Shown here in pieces: positions 6,811 through 13,674 of a stretch of DNA of 20,467 nt; within the stretch, counting starts at the first letter, position 1; every line of letters starts with the position of its first letter. Both the position numbers and the translations under genes were made by a program. The notes beneath the pieces are model-generated. The model was not told the DNA's origin. It made no database searches and saw nothing but the letters and a program-made list of their open reading frames with translations. Origin of the DNA: Burkholderiales bacterium (lineage in GTDB: Bacteria; Pseudomonadota; Gammaproteobacteria; Burkholderiales; Burkholderiaceae_B); assembly GCA_005788065.1 (NCBI GenBank), contig SXZD01000154.1:1-20467 (forward strand), given 5' to 3'.

Positions 6811-7897
6811 GACCGGACTCAAATTGCAGTCGAAGTCTGGAGAGGCGGTCTGCGCTCAGTGGTTTGGGCCAGTCAAACGCGCAGGTGCATAGGGTGCCCG
6901 TCTTGGGTGGCAGGGGGCAGATGTCGTTTCCCTCCGGTCGGCACGCACGCCCTTCGGTTGCTTTTGGGGTGTAAAGACTGACCGCCCATCGTTTGGCCAA
7001 CCATGTCTGTCCGGCCAGATAGCAATACTTCCCGGGGGCTGCTGTGCAACGGAAAACAGGCGAGCCGTTTGCATCCTTTGCCTGTGTGCAGGTGCCTGAG
7101 TCTGCAGCAGTGACACAGTTGCCGGATGATTCCCAGACACTGGTTTCGAAGCAGGCACATTTGCAGCGTGTTCGGGTGCAGGCGCATTGGCAGCCGCTGT
7201 TGACCGGCGTGAAACGTGTTCCTGCCGAGTCGCTCTGATAAGACAGGTGAAGGCCCTGTTCAAAGGCCCATGCGGGACTCAGTGCCTGTCGCTGGCTGCT
7301 GGCTGATAATTGCAGATGGGCGATGAATGCGCTCTTGAGTCGCCTTTGAACGGCAGCGCTTACGTCATTTTTGCTGGTTTCCCTCTCGAGCATGGGAGTA
7401 TCGTCGCCATGGCCGCGGTCTGCGGAACGAAGTGCAATTTTCCAGGCCAGCCCGGATGGATTGCCGGCAGGCATGGTGCTCAGGTCGTTGCCAGTGTTCA
7501 GGGATGCATCCATTTCCAGGCGCGGCTTTCGCTGGGTGCCCTGGTCGGGACCGGGGGCGAGTTGCAACTGACCTGCTGAAATCTTCACGTAGCGGGCGAT
7601 ATCTCCTGCCGCCCTAGCCTGAATGCCAGATCCACAAAAATCGGGGAGTCCGTCGGCATTGCTGTCTGGGCATGACGGAGCGCCAGTTTCCTCTGCCCGG
7701 CTGAAACCCTTGATGAGGGCTTGAGACGAGATCTGCGATGCTGAGCGGTCGAGTTTGAGTGACTGTTCAAGTGCGCTGGACGTGGAACAGTACGACCAGG
7801 ATGCAAATGCCAGCAACAGGGTGCAGATCGCCATGGCAATCGGAAGCATCACGCCACGTTGGGACAATAAGCAGGCTGGGGTCGTCGGATGCATCAT
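6785..7897 (-). CDS. GspK/PilX-like cysteine-rich minor pilin
   Basis: This 370-residue protein begins MMHPTTPACLLSQRG followed by VMLPIAMAICTLLLAFASW. That is a class III-like leader with a predicted cut after Gly15 and no Glu at mature position 5. GspK and PilX-type proteins share this pattern, and members of that class can sit at the fibre tip. The mature part has two unusual features: a CPDSNADGLPDFC segment (76-88) resembling a calcium-binding DxNxDGxxD loop between two cysteines, and a cluster CxCxCx4CxCxC (236-249). Eight further cysteines follow, up to residue 339. The first ATG (7897) overlaps the upstream stop as ATGA and is preceded by GGAGG. I recognise no catalytic domain. The pilin-like role is inferred from the N-terminus and its position in the operon. 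Confidence 0.72.
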   Translation of the reverse strand: MMHPTTPACLLSQRGVMLPIAMAICTLLLAFASWSYCSTSSALEQSLKLDRSASQISSQALIKGFSRAEETGAPSCPDSNADGLPDFCGSGIQARAAGDIARYVKISAGQLQLAPGPDQGTQRKPRLEMDASLNTGNDLSTMPAGNPSGLAWKIALRSADRGHGDDTPMLERETSKNDVSAAVQRRLKSAFIAHLQLSASSQRQALSPAWAFEQGLHLSYQSDSAGTRFTPVNSGCQCACTRTRCKCACFETSVWESSGNCVTAADSGTCTQAKDANGSPVFRCTAAPGKYCYLAGQTWLAKRWAVSLYTPKATEGRACRPEGNDICPLPPKTGTLCTCAFDWPKPLSADRLSRLRLQFESGHASAFITF

Positions 7898-8280
7898 GGT
7901 GCGCGCCTCCATGCGTCGATGGATTTGTCGAATATCCAGCGTCTGCCGCTGCTGTCCATCAGCCAATTGTCTGCGGCGCCAGCGGGGTTGTGCCGGTCCG
8001 ACCCCACAGCGGTTTCGTCGTCGCCCTGAGCCCGATGGGCATCGAGCGCTTGCTCGGCTCCATTTCGCATTTGTCGACAGGCGGTGATGGCTTGTTTCAA
8101 GCCAGTTGTCTCTGCCGGATGCATGTCATCCTCACGCTCTGCAGCAAGCCGCAGGCCGCCGGCTACGCTCGCACACAGCAGGAGGGACGTGCCGGTAAAG
8201 CGGATAAGCGTTGTCGGCCAACCCAACCAGAAGAGACGTTGCCGCGCCTGGTGCCAGTGTTTGATGTCGCCGATCTTCAT
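7894..8280 (-). CDS. Small single-span membrane protein of the pilus operon, unrecognised
   Basis: I do not recognise this 128-residue protein. It has a short basic N-terminus (residues 1-24, MKIGDIKHWHQARQRLFWLG), one hydrophobic segment (about 25-45, LIRFTGTSLLLCASVAGGL) and a mainly hydrophilic, probably periplasmic C-terminal part. That part includes a predicted helix (about 58-85) and a tryptophan-containing tail (NWLMDSSGRRWIFDKSIDAW). The layout (short cytoplasmic tail, one span, small periplasmic domain) is like GspM, PilN, PilO or MshF, but I see no sequence motif that settles it. ATGA overlaps on both sides couple it to the 274-residue gene upstream and to the GspK/PilX-like gene downstream, so it is very likely a real component of this operon. 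Confidence 0.65.
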   Translation of the reverse strand: MKIGDIKHWHQARQRLFWLGWPTTLIRFTGTSLLLCASVAGGLRLAAEREDDMHPAETTGLKQAITACRQMRNGAEQALDAHRAQGDDETAVGSDRHNPAGAADNWLMDSSGRRWIFDKSIDAWRRAP

Positions 8281-9101
8281 TGGATAGCCGAATCAATGGG
8301 CGTGTTCGCTGGTGGCAGATGGCCCTCGTCAAGCGGTCGGCACAAGTCCAGCAATTGTTGGATGGATGCAGCGACGGGGGGTGTGGTTCCGGCTTGCGGT
8401 GCAGGCGCTTGATGTGTTGTCGGGATGACGATTGCGCAGATGCCGGCAATCAATATGGCATGTAAAAGGTCCCGAATGGACGGAAACACGCTGCCCAAGC
8501 CCGGTCGATCTGCGGACAGTGCGGCGGTGCCCTTGGGCAGGTAGAGCAGGTGCGCGAGCTTGGATTCCGAATGTGCCTCGGTTGCCGATTCAGGTGTCGA
8601 TTCAGTTGCCGATTCGAGTGCGGATGGGGTGGCCCGCCGGGCACTCTGTGTCAGACGATGGATATCAAAGACCACCGAGGGTTTGAGTCCTGCTTTTTTC
8701 AGCAGTTTCATGTCGGCTATGTCCCGGTGGTCTGCCTGCAAAATGCTGTTATGAACCGGGGATCCGGGAGCGCAGACTTGCCATCTCGGCACGCGACTGT
8801 CATCGGGCCATATGTCCCGTGTCGTCTTTACCTTCAAGGCAAGCAGAGTCTTGCCGGTCTTTTCCTTGCCGGGGCGGTTTGCCAGACGGTTTGAAAGGCG
8901 TTGCAGCCCGTTGGCCGAGATGGGTATCAGCAAGGGGTCCGAGCTGCGCTGAAGCTGTCGGGCTGACCCCGAATAGGCTTGAATCTCCCATGATTTTTCG
9001 CCGTCTGTCGCCCGCGAAGCGAGCCATACGGTGAGTTGCTCAGAAGGGCTTACCAGTGCGTTTTCCACGGTGGTGCTGGCGTCGGTTGGGGGCGTTTTCA
9101 T
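8277..9101 (-). CDS. Unrecognised bitopic protein with Ser/Thr/Glu repeat, pilus operon
   Basis: I do not recognise this 274-residue protein. Residues 1-155 form a hydrophilic, soluble-looking domain with mixed strand and helix character (VWLASRATDGEKSWEIQAYS; DMKLLKKAGLKPSVVFDIHRL). A low-complexity linker with a four-residue period of the SATE/STPE type follows (163-180). Next come a single hydrophobic span (about 212-228, LLHAILIAGICAIVIPT) and a short proline-rich tail. With no signal peptide, the large domain should be cytoplasmic. That is the topology of GspL/MshI-like platform proteins, though I see no actin-like ATPase motifs. It starts 15 bases after the GspF-like gene and overlaps the next gene as ATGA. 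It may be the cytoplasm-facing partner of the 128-residue protein encoded next. Confidence 0.62.
   Translation of the reverse strand: MKTPPTDASTTVENALVSPSEQLTVWLASRATDGEKSWEIQAYSGSARQLQRSSDPLLIPISANGLQRLSNRLANRPGKEKTGKTLLALKVKTTRDIWPDDSRVPRWQVCAPGSPVHNSILQADHRDIADMKLLKKAGLKPSVVFDIHRLTQSARRATPSALESATESTPESATEAHSESKLAHLLYLPKGTAALSADRPGLGSVFPSIRDLLHAILIAGICAIVIPTTHQAPAPQAGTTPPVAASIQQLLDLCRPLDEGHLPPANTPIDSAIQ
8562..8617 (-). repeat. Imperfect 12-bp tandem repeat encoding SATE/STPE-like units
   Basis: On the plus strand the units GTTGCCGATTCA (8581-8592), GGTGTCGATTCA (8593-8604) and GTTGCCGATTCG (8605-8616) stand head to tail, with decayed copies on the left. On the coding minus strand they give four-residue units such as ESAT/ESTP/ESAT, forming the linker of the 274-residue membrane protein. 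Copy-number change would keep the frame, so this could be a length-variable linker. Confidence 0.7.
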
Positions 9102-9116
9102 GAAGCGGTCCGTGTC

Positions 9117-10106
9117 TCAGAGTTGGCCGAGTTGGGCATAAAGCGGCTGAATGAAAAGCGCGTATTGAACAGCGAGCGTCGCAGCGGCCAGCGCTAATGC
9201 GGCCGATGGCAGTGTGGAGAGCATCTGCTGCTCGAGTGATTTGCGACGCAGGTCAAAGAGGTTGGCACTTTGAAGCACCGCGCCGGGCAGGTCGCCGCTG
9301 AGCTGCGCCAGCTTCAGGCTGCGCAGGAGTGAATCGGGCAAGTCCGCATCTTCCGCTGCGGTGTGGATGTCCCTGCCGTTGCGAACGGCCTGTGCGCAGT
9401 CCTGAAGCGAGGCGCCGATGGTTCGCTTGCCCGCCCACAGGGCAGGCAAATCAACGCTGATGGTGTCCAGCGTCCGTGTCCAGGAAAATCCTGCTTTCAT
9501 CATCAGGGCAGCGGCTTTCAGACAGTTGTTCCAGCAGCGCATTTCTGCAACGCCATATCGCCTGCGGAATTGCCACACAGCTCCGGTTGCAAGCAGCGCT
9601 GCGCAGCCTCCGACGGCGAGGCTGAGCCACAGCGTCTGATGTGAGTCGGGCTGAAACTGTGAGCCTGTAAACCACGTCAGTACCAGCGAGAGGCACAGAA
9701 CCCCGGCCGGATATGACAGTTTTCTGCCAAGTGCCGCGGCGAATGCCTGACCGACAGACCACTGTTGGTGGTAGCAGCGCAGGCAATCCACCAGAGCGCC
9801 CGTGTTGATACCGATCCGCGCCCACGACTTGAGGGTGTCTGACCAGACCGGTCGCATGCTCTCGCCCAGTACGTCTGTCCATTCTTGTCCCTGCATCAAC
9901 GCCTGAGCCTGATCCTCACACGATTGGCGCAGCAGGCTGTCTTTGGTCAGCGTGCCGACTGTCTGCAAGGCCCATGGCAGGTCGACATCCGCCTCGAGCA
10001 GATCTGCAAGAGATTGCACGAATGCGGCTTCTTTGCTGGCGTTGATGCGGGCATGCCGGCTCGCAATCGCTGATGCGACGCGCGGGGCAATGTTGTAGAT
10101 CATCAT
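9117..10106 (-). CDS. GspF/PilC-type inner-membrane platform protein
   Basis: This is the polytopic inner-membrane protein on which the assembly ATPase acts to extract pilins into the fibre. The 329 residues show GspF architecture: a cytoplasmic four-helix-type domain (about 25-125, containing FVQSLADLLEADVDLPWALQTV), two close membrane spans (about 131-148 and 158-178), a second repeat of the cytoplasmic domain (about 190-290, with KLAQLSGDLPGAVLQ) and a last span (about 298-320). The open frame extends to 10202, but the ATG at 10106 overlaps the ATPase stop as ATGA, so I chose it. It is shorter than the roughly 400-residue GspF/PilC proteins and nearer in size to R64 PilR-type proteins. It follows the ATPase directly, as in MSHA (mshE-mshG) and R64 (pilQ-pilR) loci. 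Confidence 0.86.
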   Translation of the reverse strand: MMIYNIAPRVASAIASRHARINASKEAAFVQSLADLLEADVDLPWALQTVGTLTKDSLLRQSCEDQAQALMQGQEWTDVLGESMRPVWSDTLKSWARIGINTGALVDCLRCYHQQWSVGQAFAAALGRKLSYPAGVLCLSLVLTWFTGSQFQPDSHQTLWLSLAVGGCAALLATGAVWQFRRRYGVAEMRCWNNCLKAAALMMKAGFSWTRTLDTISVDLPALWAGKRTIGASLQDCAQAVRNGRDIHTAAEDADLPDSLLRSLKLAQLSGDLPGAVLQSANLFDLRRKSLEQQMLSTLPSAALALAAATLAVQYALFIQPLYAQLGQL

Positions 10107-11122
10107 GCGATGGCCCCGGCAGGTAATGTGGCAACAGGTGCGATCCAGGAGGGGCGATCCTCCGGAGTGAGCAGGCTGTTGTTGATGGCTTCTGTAAGGC
10201 AATCTTCAAATTGCCAAACCAGCGTGCCCAGTGGGTCGGTAGCGGCTGTCCAGATCTGCATGATCGGCACCCGGCGTCCGCTTGCAGATGAGTTAACCAG
10301 ACGTTGGCAAATGAGATTTCTCAGGTGCGGAGTCACGCGCGATGGCGGCAGTCCCAACATGTCCAGTCGTGCCATTGCGCCGCTCTTGTCGGCTGCGTGC
10401 AGCGATGCGAGCACGAGGTGCCCTGTCATGGCCGCTTCGATGGCCAGTTGGGCCGTATCGCTGTCGCGGATCTCTCCGACCAGAATGATGTCCGGGTCTT
10501 GTCGCAACAGCGAACGCAGTCCGTTGGCAAAGTCCATTTTGGGCAATTGGGACAGGTCGGTCTGCAATGCACCGGCCATGACGATCTCAACCGGATCTTC
10601 CAGTGTCATGACATTGCAGCCCACGCTGCCGATTTCGCTCAGCAGCGCGTGCAGCGTGCTGGTCTTTCCGGCCCCGGTGGGGCCACAGACGAGAATCAGT
10701 CCCTCTTCTGTTTCGAGGCCGCACAGCAGTCGCCGTCGGGTTTCAGGGCCGACGCCCAACTGCTCCACTTTGCGCAGGCTTTGGGGTGCGAACAGCCGGA
10801 TGACAATGTTCTCGCCGTGCAGGGTAGGGTGACACGCCACCCTCACCTCGCGGTGATCCGGAGGGTGAGCGGCGATGCGCCCGTCTTGCGCGCAACGCGT
10901 CTCGGCAAGGTTCATCTGCGCTTGCGCCTTGATGCGCTGTACCAATGCGCGACCAGACTCAGGGGTCTCGCGCTGCATGGCGTTCATGACGCCGTTGATA
11001 CGAACCCGGATGTTGTAGTGGCCTGCGGCCGGGTTGATATGGATGTCCGAGACGCCATCCCGTTGTGCTTTACCCAGAAAAAGGTTGAGGCGCGACAGTT
11101 CGTGGACGTTCCAGAAGGTCAT
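10103..11122 (-). CDS. Type II secretion / type IV pilus assembly ATPase, short form
   Basis: This is a hexameric cytoplasmic ATPase of the GspE/PilB/MshE superfamily, predicted to power pilus assembly. The 339 residues begin directly with the PAS-like N2 region (SDIHINPAAGHYNIRVRING, 25-44) and continue into the RecA-like motor. Walker A is GPTGAGKT (147-154), the Asp box is MTLEDPVE (172-179), Walker B is DPDIILVGEIRD (209-220) and the His box is GHLVLASLHA (234-243). The N-terminal N1/MshEN domain is absent. The tetracysteine zinc site usually found between ICQRL and the C-terminal region of GspE/PilB is also missing. The start at 11122 follows a strong GGAGGT and overlaps the upstream stop as ATGA. 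Size alone would fit a PilT-like retraction ATPase, but it is the only ATPase next to a secretin and GspF, so an assembly role is likelier. Confidence 0.9.
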   Translation of the reverse strand: MTFWNVHELSRLNLFLGKAQRDGVSDIHINPAAGHYNIRVRINGVMNAMQRETPESGRALVQRIKAQAQMNLAETRCAQDGRIAAHPPDHREVRVACHPTLHGENIVIRLFAPQSLRKVEQLGVGPETRRRLLCGLETEEGLILVCGPTGAGKTSTLHALLSEIGSVGCNVMTLEDPVEIVMAGALQTDLSQLPKMDFANGLRSLLRQDPDIILVGEIRDSDTAQLAIEAAMTGHLVLASLHAADKSGAMARLDMLGLPPSRVTPHLRNLICQRLVNSSASGRRVPIMQIWTAATDPLGTLVWQFEDCLTEAINNSLLTPEDRPSWIAPVATLPAGAIA

Positions 11123-11781
11123 GGCGCACCTCCGGCGATGTCGGTCCACTTCGTCAGGATTGATGTCTCAATCGAACAGCCCCGCATTTGGCATAGGTGC
11201 GACGCCTTGACGAAGTACATGCCGGATGCGCGCTTTTCGCCGCGCTGATATGCAGCCAGTCCAAGATTGAACCACACCTCCGCCCAATCGGGTCTGCGCA
11301 TCGACAGGTCGTTCCACAGTCGGGTAGCGTCTGCTATGTGGCCGGACAAAGCCAGCGTGAATGCAGCCCTCATGCGCGCGATGTCTTCCATGGGGCCTTC
11401 GAGTTGTGGGTGCAGGCGGATGGCTCCAGCGGGCTCCTCATTGACCATCAGCCATTGCATGGCGGATTGGACCGGCATGCCCTGTGTATTCCAGTTTTCG
11501 AGCTGGCGCACCCACGGGTGCAGGCGGCAGTCAACCGTCCGGTTGTCTGCAGATGCGCTGCTTGGCACGCTGTCCGATGCTTTGCCATGGTTGTTAGCCT
11601 GCGCCAGTGCCCCCAGTATGCGCAGGGCGCACGATGTTGATCCGGTTGAAAACCTGTCAGCCATTCCGTCCGCAAATGCGTCTGAAGTGGCGCAGCACTG
11701 CGTCATGAGCGCCGCGATCAACGCAGCGACCCATCTGCAGGGCTTGCCGCGCAGCCTTGTATTGGCAGATGTGCGCATCAT
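11119..11781 (-). CDS. Exported TPR-like protein of the pilus operon
   Basis: This 220-residue protein has an N-terminal signal or anchor segment (about 16-38, RWVAALIAALMTQCCATSDAFA), so it should be periplasmic or membrane-tethered. Helical repeats follow from about residue 132. The stretch ARMRAAFTLALSGHIADATRLWNDLSMRRPDWAEVWFNLGLAAYQRGEKRASGMYFVKA shows the tetratricopeptide spacing of small and aromatic residues across two helical hairpins, with its best repeat at PDWAEVWFNLGLAAYQRGE. Several cysteines lie outside the repeat (29, 30, 51, 85, 197, 202). TPR lipoproteins such as PilF/PilW help secretin assembly, and MshN is a TPR protein in the same operon position, so a secretin-pilotin or scaffold role is a reasonable inference. 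ATGA overlaps join it to the secretin and to the ATPase. Confidence 0.72.
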   Translation of the reverse strand: MMRTSANTRLRGKPCRWVAALIAALMTQCCATSDAFADGMADRFSTGSTSCALRILGALAQANNHGKASDSVPSSASADNRTVDCRLHPWVRQLENWNTQGMPVQSAMQWLMVNEEPAGAIRLHPQLEGPMEDIARMRAAFTLALSGHIADATRLWNDLSMRRPDWAEVWFNLGLAAYQRGEKRASGMYFVKASHLCQMRGCSIETSILTKWTDIAGGAP

Positions 11782-13466
11782 GCCGCACCCCCGTTGGGAG
11801 TGATGCGGGCGCGGATGAGCACCACCAGTTCTACGTGGCTGTCCTCGCTGTTTTCCGCGCTGCCCAGCCAGCGCAGGGCCGGTATGCCGGATGCGCCCGG
11901 AATGCCTGCAGTGGCATTTCGCGACTCTGACTGAGTGAAGCCGCCTAACAGAGCCACCTGCCCGTCCTGCAGTTTCAGCACAGATTCAATCTCGCGGATC
12001 TGTACCTCGGGAATGCGGCTGCTGACACCTGCGGTGGCCAGTCCCGGATTGGGGTCGTTCACGAAACCGATGATCCGCGACAGACTGGGCCGCAAGGCCA
12101 AAGTGATGCCGCCGCTGTCGTCAATGCTGGGCAGTATCGACATCACAAAGCCCACCGGTGTGCTGTGTGCCTGTGTGCTGAAAGTGGAAAATGCAGCGCT
12201 GTTGGGTCCAGCGGGCACCGTCTGCGAGCTGACCGTAAAGAAAATGCGGTTTTCGACCATGCGCAGCAATGCAGCCTGCTGGTGCATGGCAACCACACGG
12301 GGGCTTGAGACTACATGTACGAGGCCGAACTGTTCAAGGAAACGGATCGCCAACCCGGTACTGTCTTCCCCGCTGGCTGATCGGCTGAAAATGAGACCGG
12401 GCGAACCGGTGGCAGACTGCAATCCCTGATTGAGCGCAAGATTGTGCAGATTCCACCGGATGCCGCGTTCATGCTGCTGCGACAGCCGGATCTCGAGCAG
12501 CGAGGCTTCAATTTCAACCTGCTGGCGGCTGCGCAGTCTCACAGACGCCAGCATGCCTGCCAACTGCCGGTGCTGTCTGAGTGTGGCGCGCACGTGCAAA
12601 AGCCCGCTCTCCGGATGCGCGGTGACCTGATTGCGCCGCTGGTCCACCCGCGTGGTCACTGTCCTGCTGACTGTGCTCTCCAGGGTGCTGGCCACGCTGG
12701 CCACCGAGGGGGAAGCCGGTTGTGGATGCCGCCCGCGCCGATCCGGCCCGGTTGGGATTTGCCCCTGATCGTTGCGTGTCAGCTCGGTCTCGGTGACGCG
12801 GGTCGGCTCGCTCAGTTCTTCGCTGGCCGAAAGCCACTGTTCGACTGTTTGCGAAACGGACTCCCAGAACCGGCTTTGGTGCCTGCTGCTGGTCTGCTGG
12901 CTGCCGGTGGGTCCGGCGCCGTTGCTGCCGCCAGCCCCGATGCCCCCACCGGGCAGCACGCTGCCTCCGGGTAATCCGGATGCGCCTGTAAACAGTCCGC
13001 TGCGTTCAATGGCGGGGTAGTCAATCTGGTATGTGCGGGTAAAGGGCTGGTCGCAGCGGATGCTCAGACGGTTGTGCCGCAGATGCCAGCGGGTTCGCGT
13101 CAATTCGGTGATGCGGTCAAGCAGCTCGGTCAATTCGCTGGAATGCTGATGCAGGCTGACCGGGATGGCTGCGCATTCGTCAATGTCATGCGACAGCCCC
13201 TCTTGCTGGCTGAGTGCCTGCAGGAGGCGTCCAAGGGGTAGCTGGGTCACGGCAACACTGGTCAGCAGCAGCGGTGGGGCAAAATCGGCAAGGCCGGCTG
13301 CGTGCGGCGCAGCCAGCCATGGCAGGGGCTCGCTGTGCAAGGCGGGCGACGTTGCTGCCGCAGGTGACAAATCCGCACCTTGTCGGCCGACGGTGGGAGG
13401 CAGTGCGCAGCCGCCCAGGTGCATCAACAGGGCAATGGCGAACGAAACGGTCAGCGGCGAACGCAT
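11778..13466 (-). CDS. Lipoprotein secretin of type IV pilus-like system (MshL/PilN-like)
   Basis: This is the outer-membrane secretin through which the pilus would pass. The 562-residue precursor has a lipoprotein signal (MRSPLTVSFAIALLMHLGGC), with lipidation expected at Cys20. A short secretin/STN-like N-domain follows (about 65-150), then a Gly/Ser-rich linker (161-193). An N1-like domain contains FWESVSQTVEQWL and, after a long variable insert, HPESGLLHVRAT (284-295). The secretin core holds VEIEASLLEIRLSQQHERGIRW (317-338), VVSSPRVVAMHQQAALLR (385-402), ILPSIDDSGGITLALRPS (444-461) and the end LLGGFTQSES. The domain order matches MshL, BfpB and R64 PilN rather than PilQ, which lacks the lipid anchor. 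The frame opens further upstream at a GTG (13526), but the ATG at 13466 gives a clean lipoprotein signal. It is the first gene of the operon. Confidence 0.88.
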   Translation of the reverse strand: MRSPLTVSFAIALLMHLGGCALPPTVGRQGADLSPAAATSPALHSEPLPWLAAPHAAGLADFAPPLLLTSVAVTQLPLGRLLQALSQQEGLSHDIDECAAIPVSLHQHSSELTELLDRITELTRTRWHLRHNRLSIRCDQPFTRTYQIDYPAIERSGLFTGASGLPGGSVLPGGGIGAGGSNGAGPTGSQQTSSRHQSRFWESVSQTVEQWLSASEELSEPTRVTETELTRNDQGQIPTGPDRRGRHPQPASPSVASVASTLESTVSRTVTTRVDQRRNQVTAHPESGLLHVRATLRQHRQLAGMLASVRLRSRQQVEIEASLLEIRLSQQHERGIRWNLHNLALNQGLQSATGSPGLIFSRSASGEDSTGLAIRFLEQFGLVHVVSSPRVVAMHQQAALLRMVENRIFFTVSSQTVPAGPNSAAFSTFSTQAHSTPVGFVMSILPSIDDSGGITLALRPSLSRIIGFVNDPNPGLATAGVSSRIPEVQIREIESVLKLQDGQVALLGGFTQSESRNATAGIPGASGIPALRWLGSAENSEDSHVELVVLIRARITPNGGAA

Positions 13467-13674
13467 GCAAGCGGCTTTCGGGTTTGGAAAGCGGCGGACT
13501 TTAGAGCCTTGTCTCGAACGGTGCAAAACCCACTATTTCGAGTGCACACAGGTGGTTCACTCTCTCCTTACATTGGATGACGGTGTCCCCCGAATGCCAG
13601 TATCCATGGCAATTCCGATGTAAACGGGTACAATCACGGGTTCTCGACATTTCACACTGCACCGGACTGTGCGC
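13467..13674. promoter_or_regulatory. Divergent control region between pilus operon and mla operon
   Basis: These 208 bases lie between two operons read in opposite directions and hold no plausible gene. For the mla side, TACAAT at 13629-13634 is a good -10 hexamer. Upstream, TGGCAA at 13607-13612 is a poor -35 at 16-base spacing, and the implied start lies about 35 bases ahead of the mlaF ATG. For the pilus side I see only weak candidates (TTTACA on minus near 13617-13622 with GATACT too close). A partial dyad AGTG...CACT lies around 13540-13560. Neither promoter is certain. Confidence 0.4.

Noticed and set aside
10304..11248. 314-residue plus-strand frame opposite the ATPase gene
   Set aside because: The ATPase on the other strand has every expected motif in order. 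This frame is its complement and shows no family features.
13467..13526. GTG start at 13526 for the secretin
   Set aside because: It would add 20 basic residues ahead of a standard lipoprotein signal and hide the lipobox. The ATG at 13466 is better.
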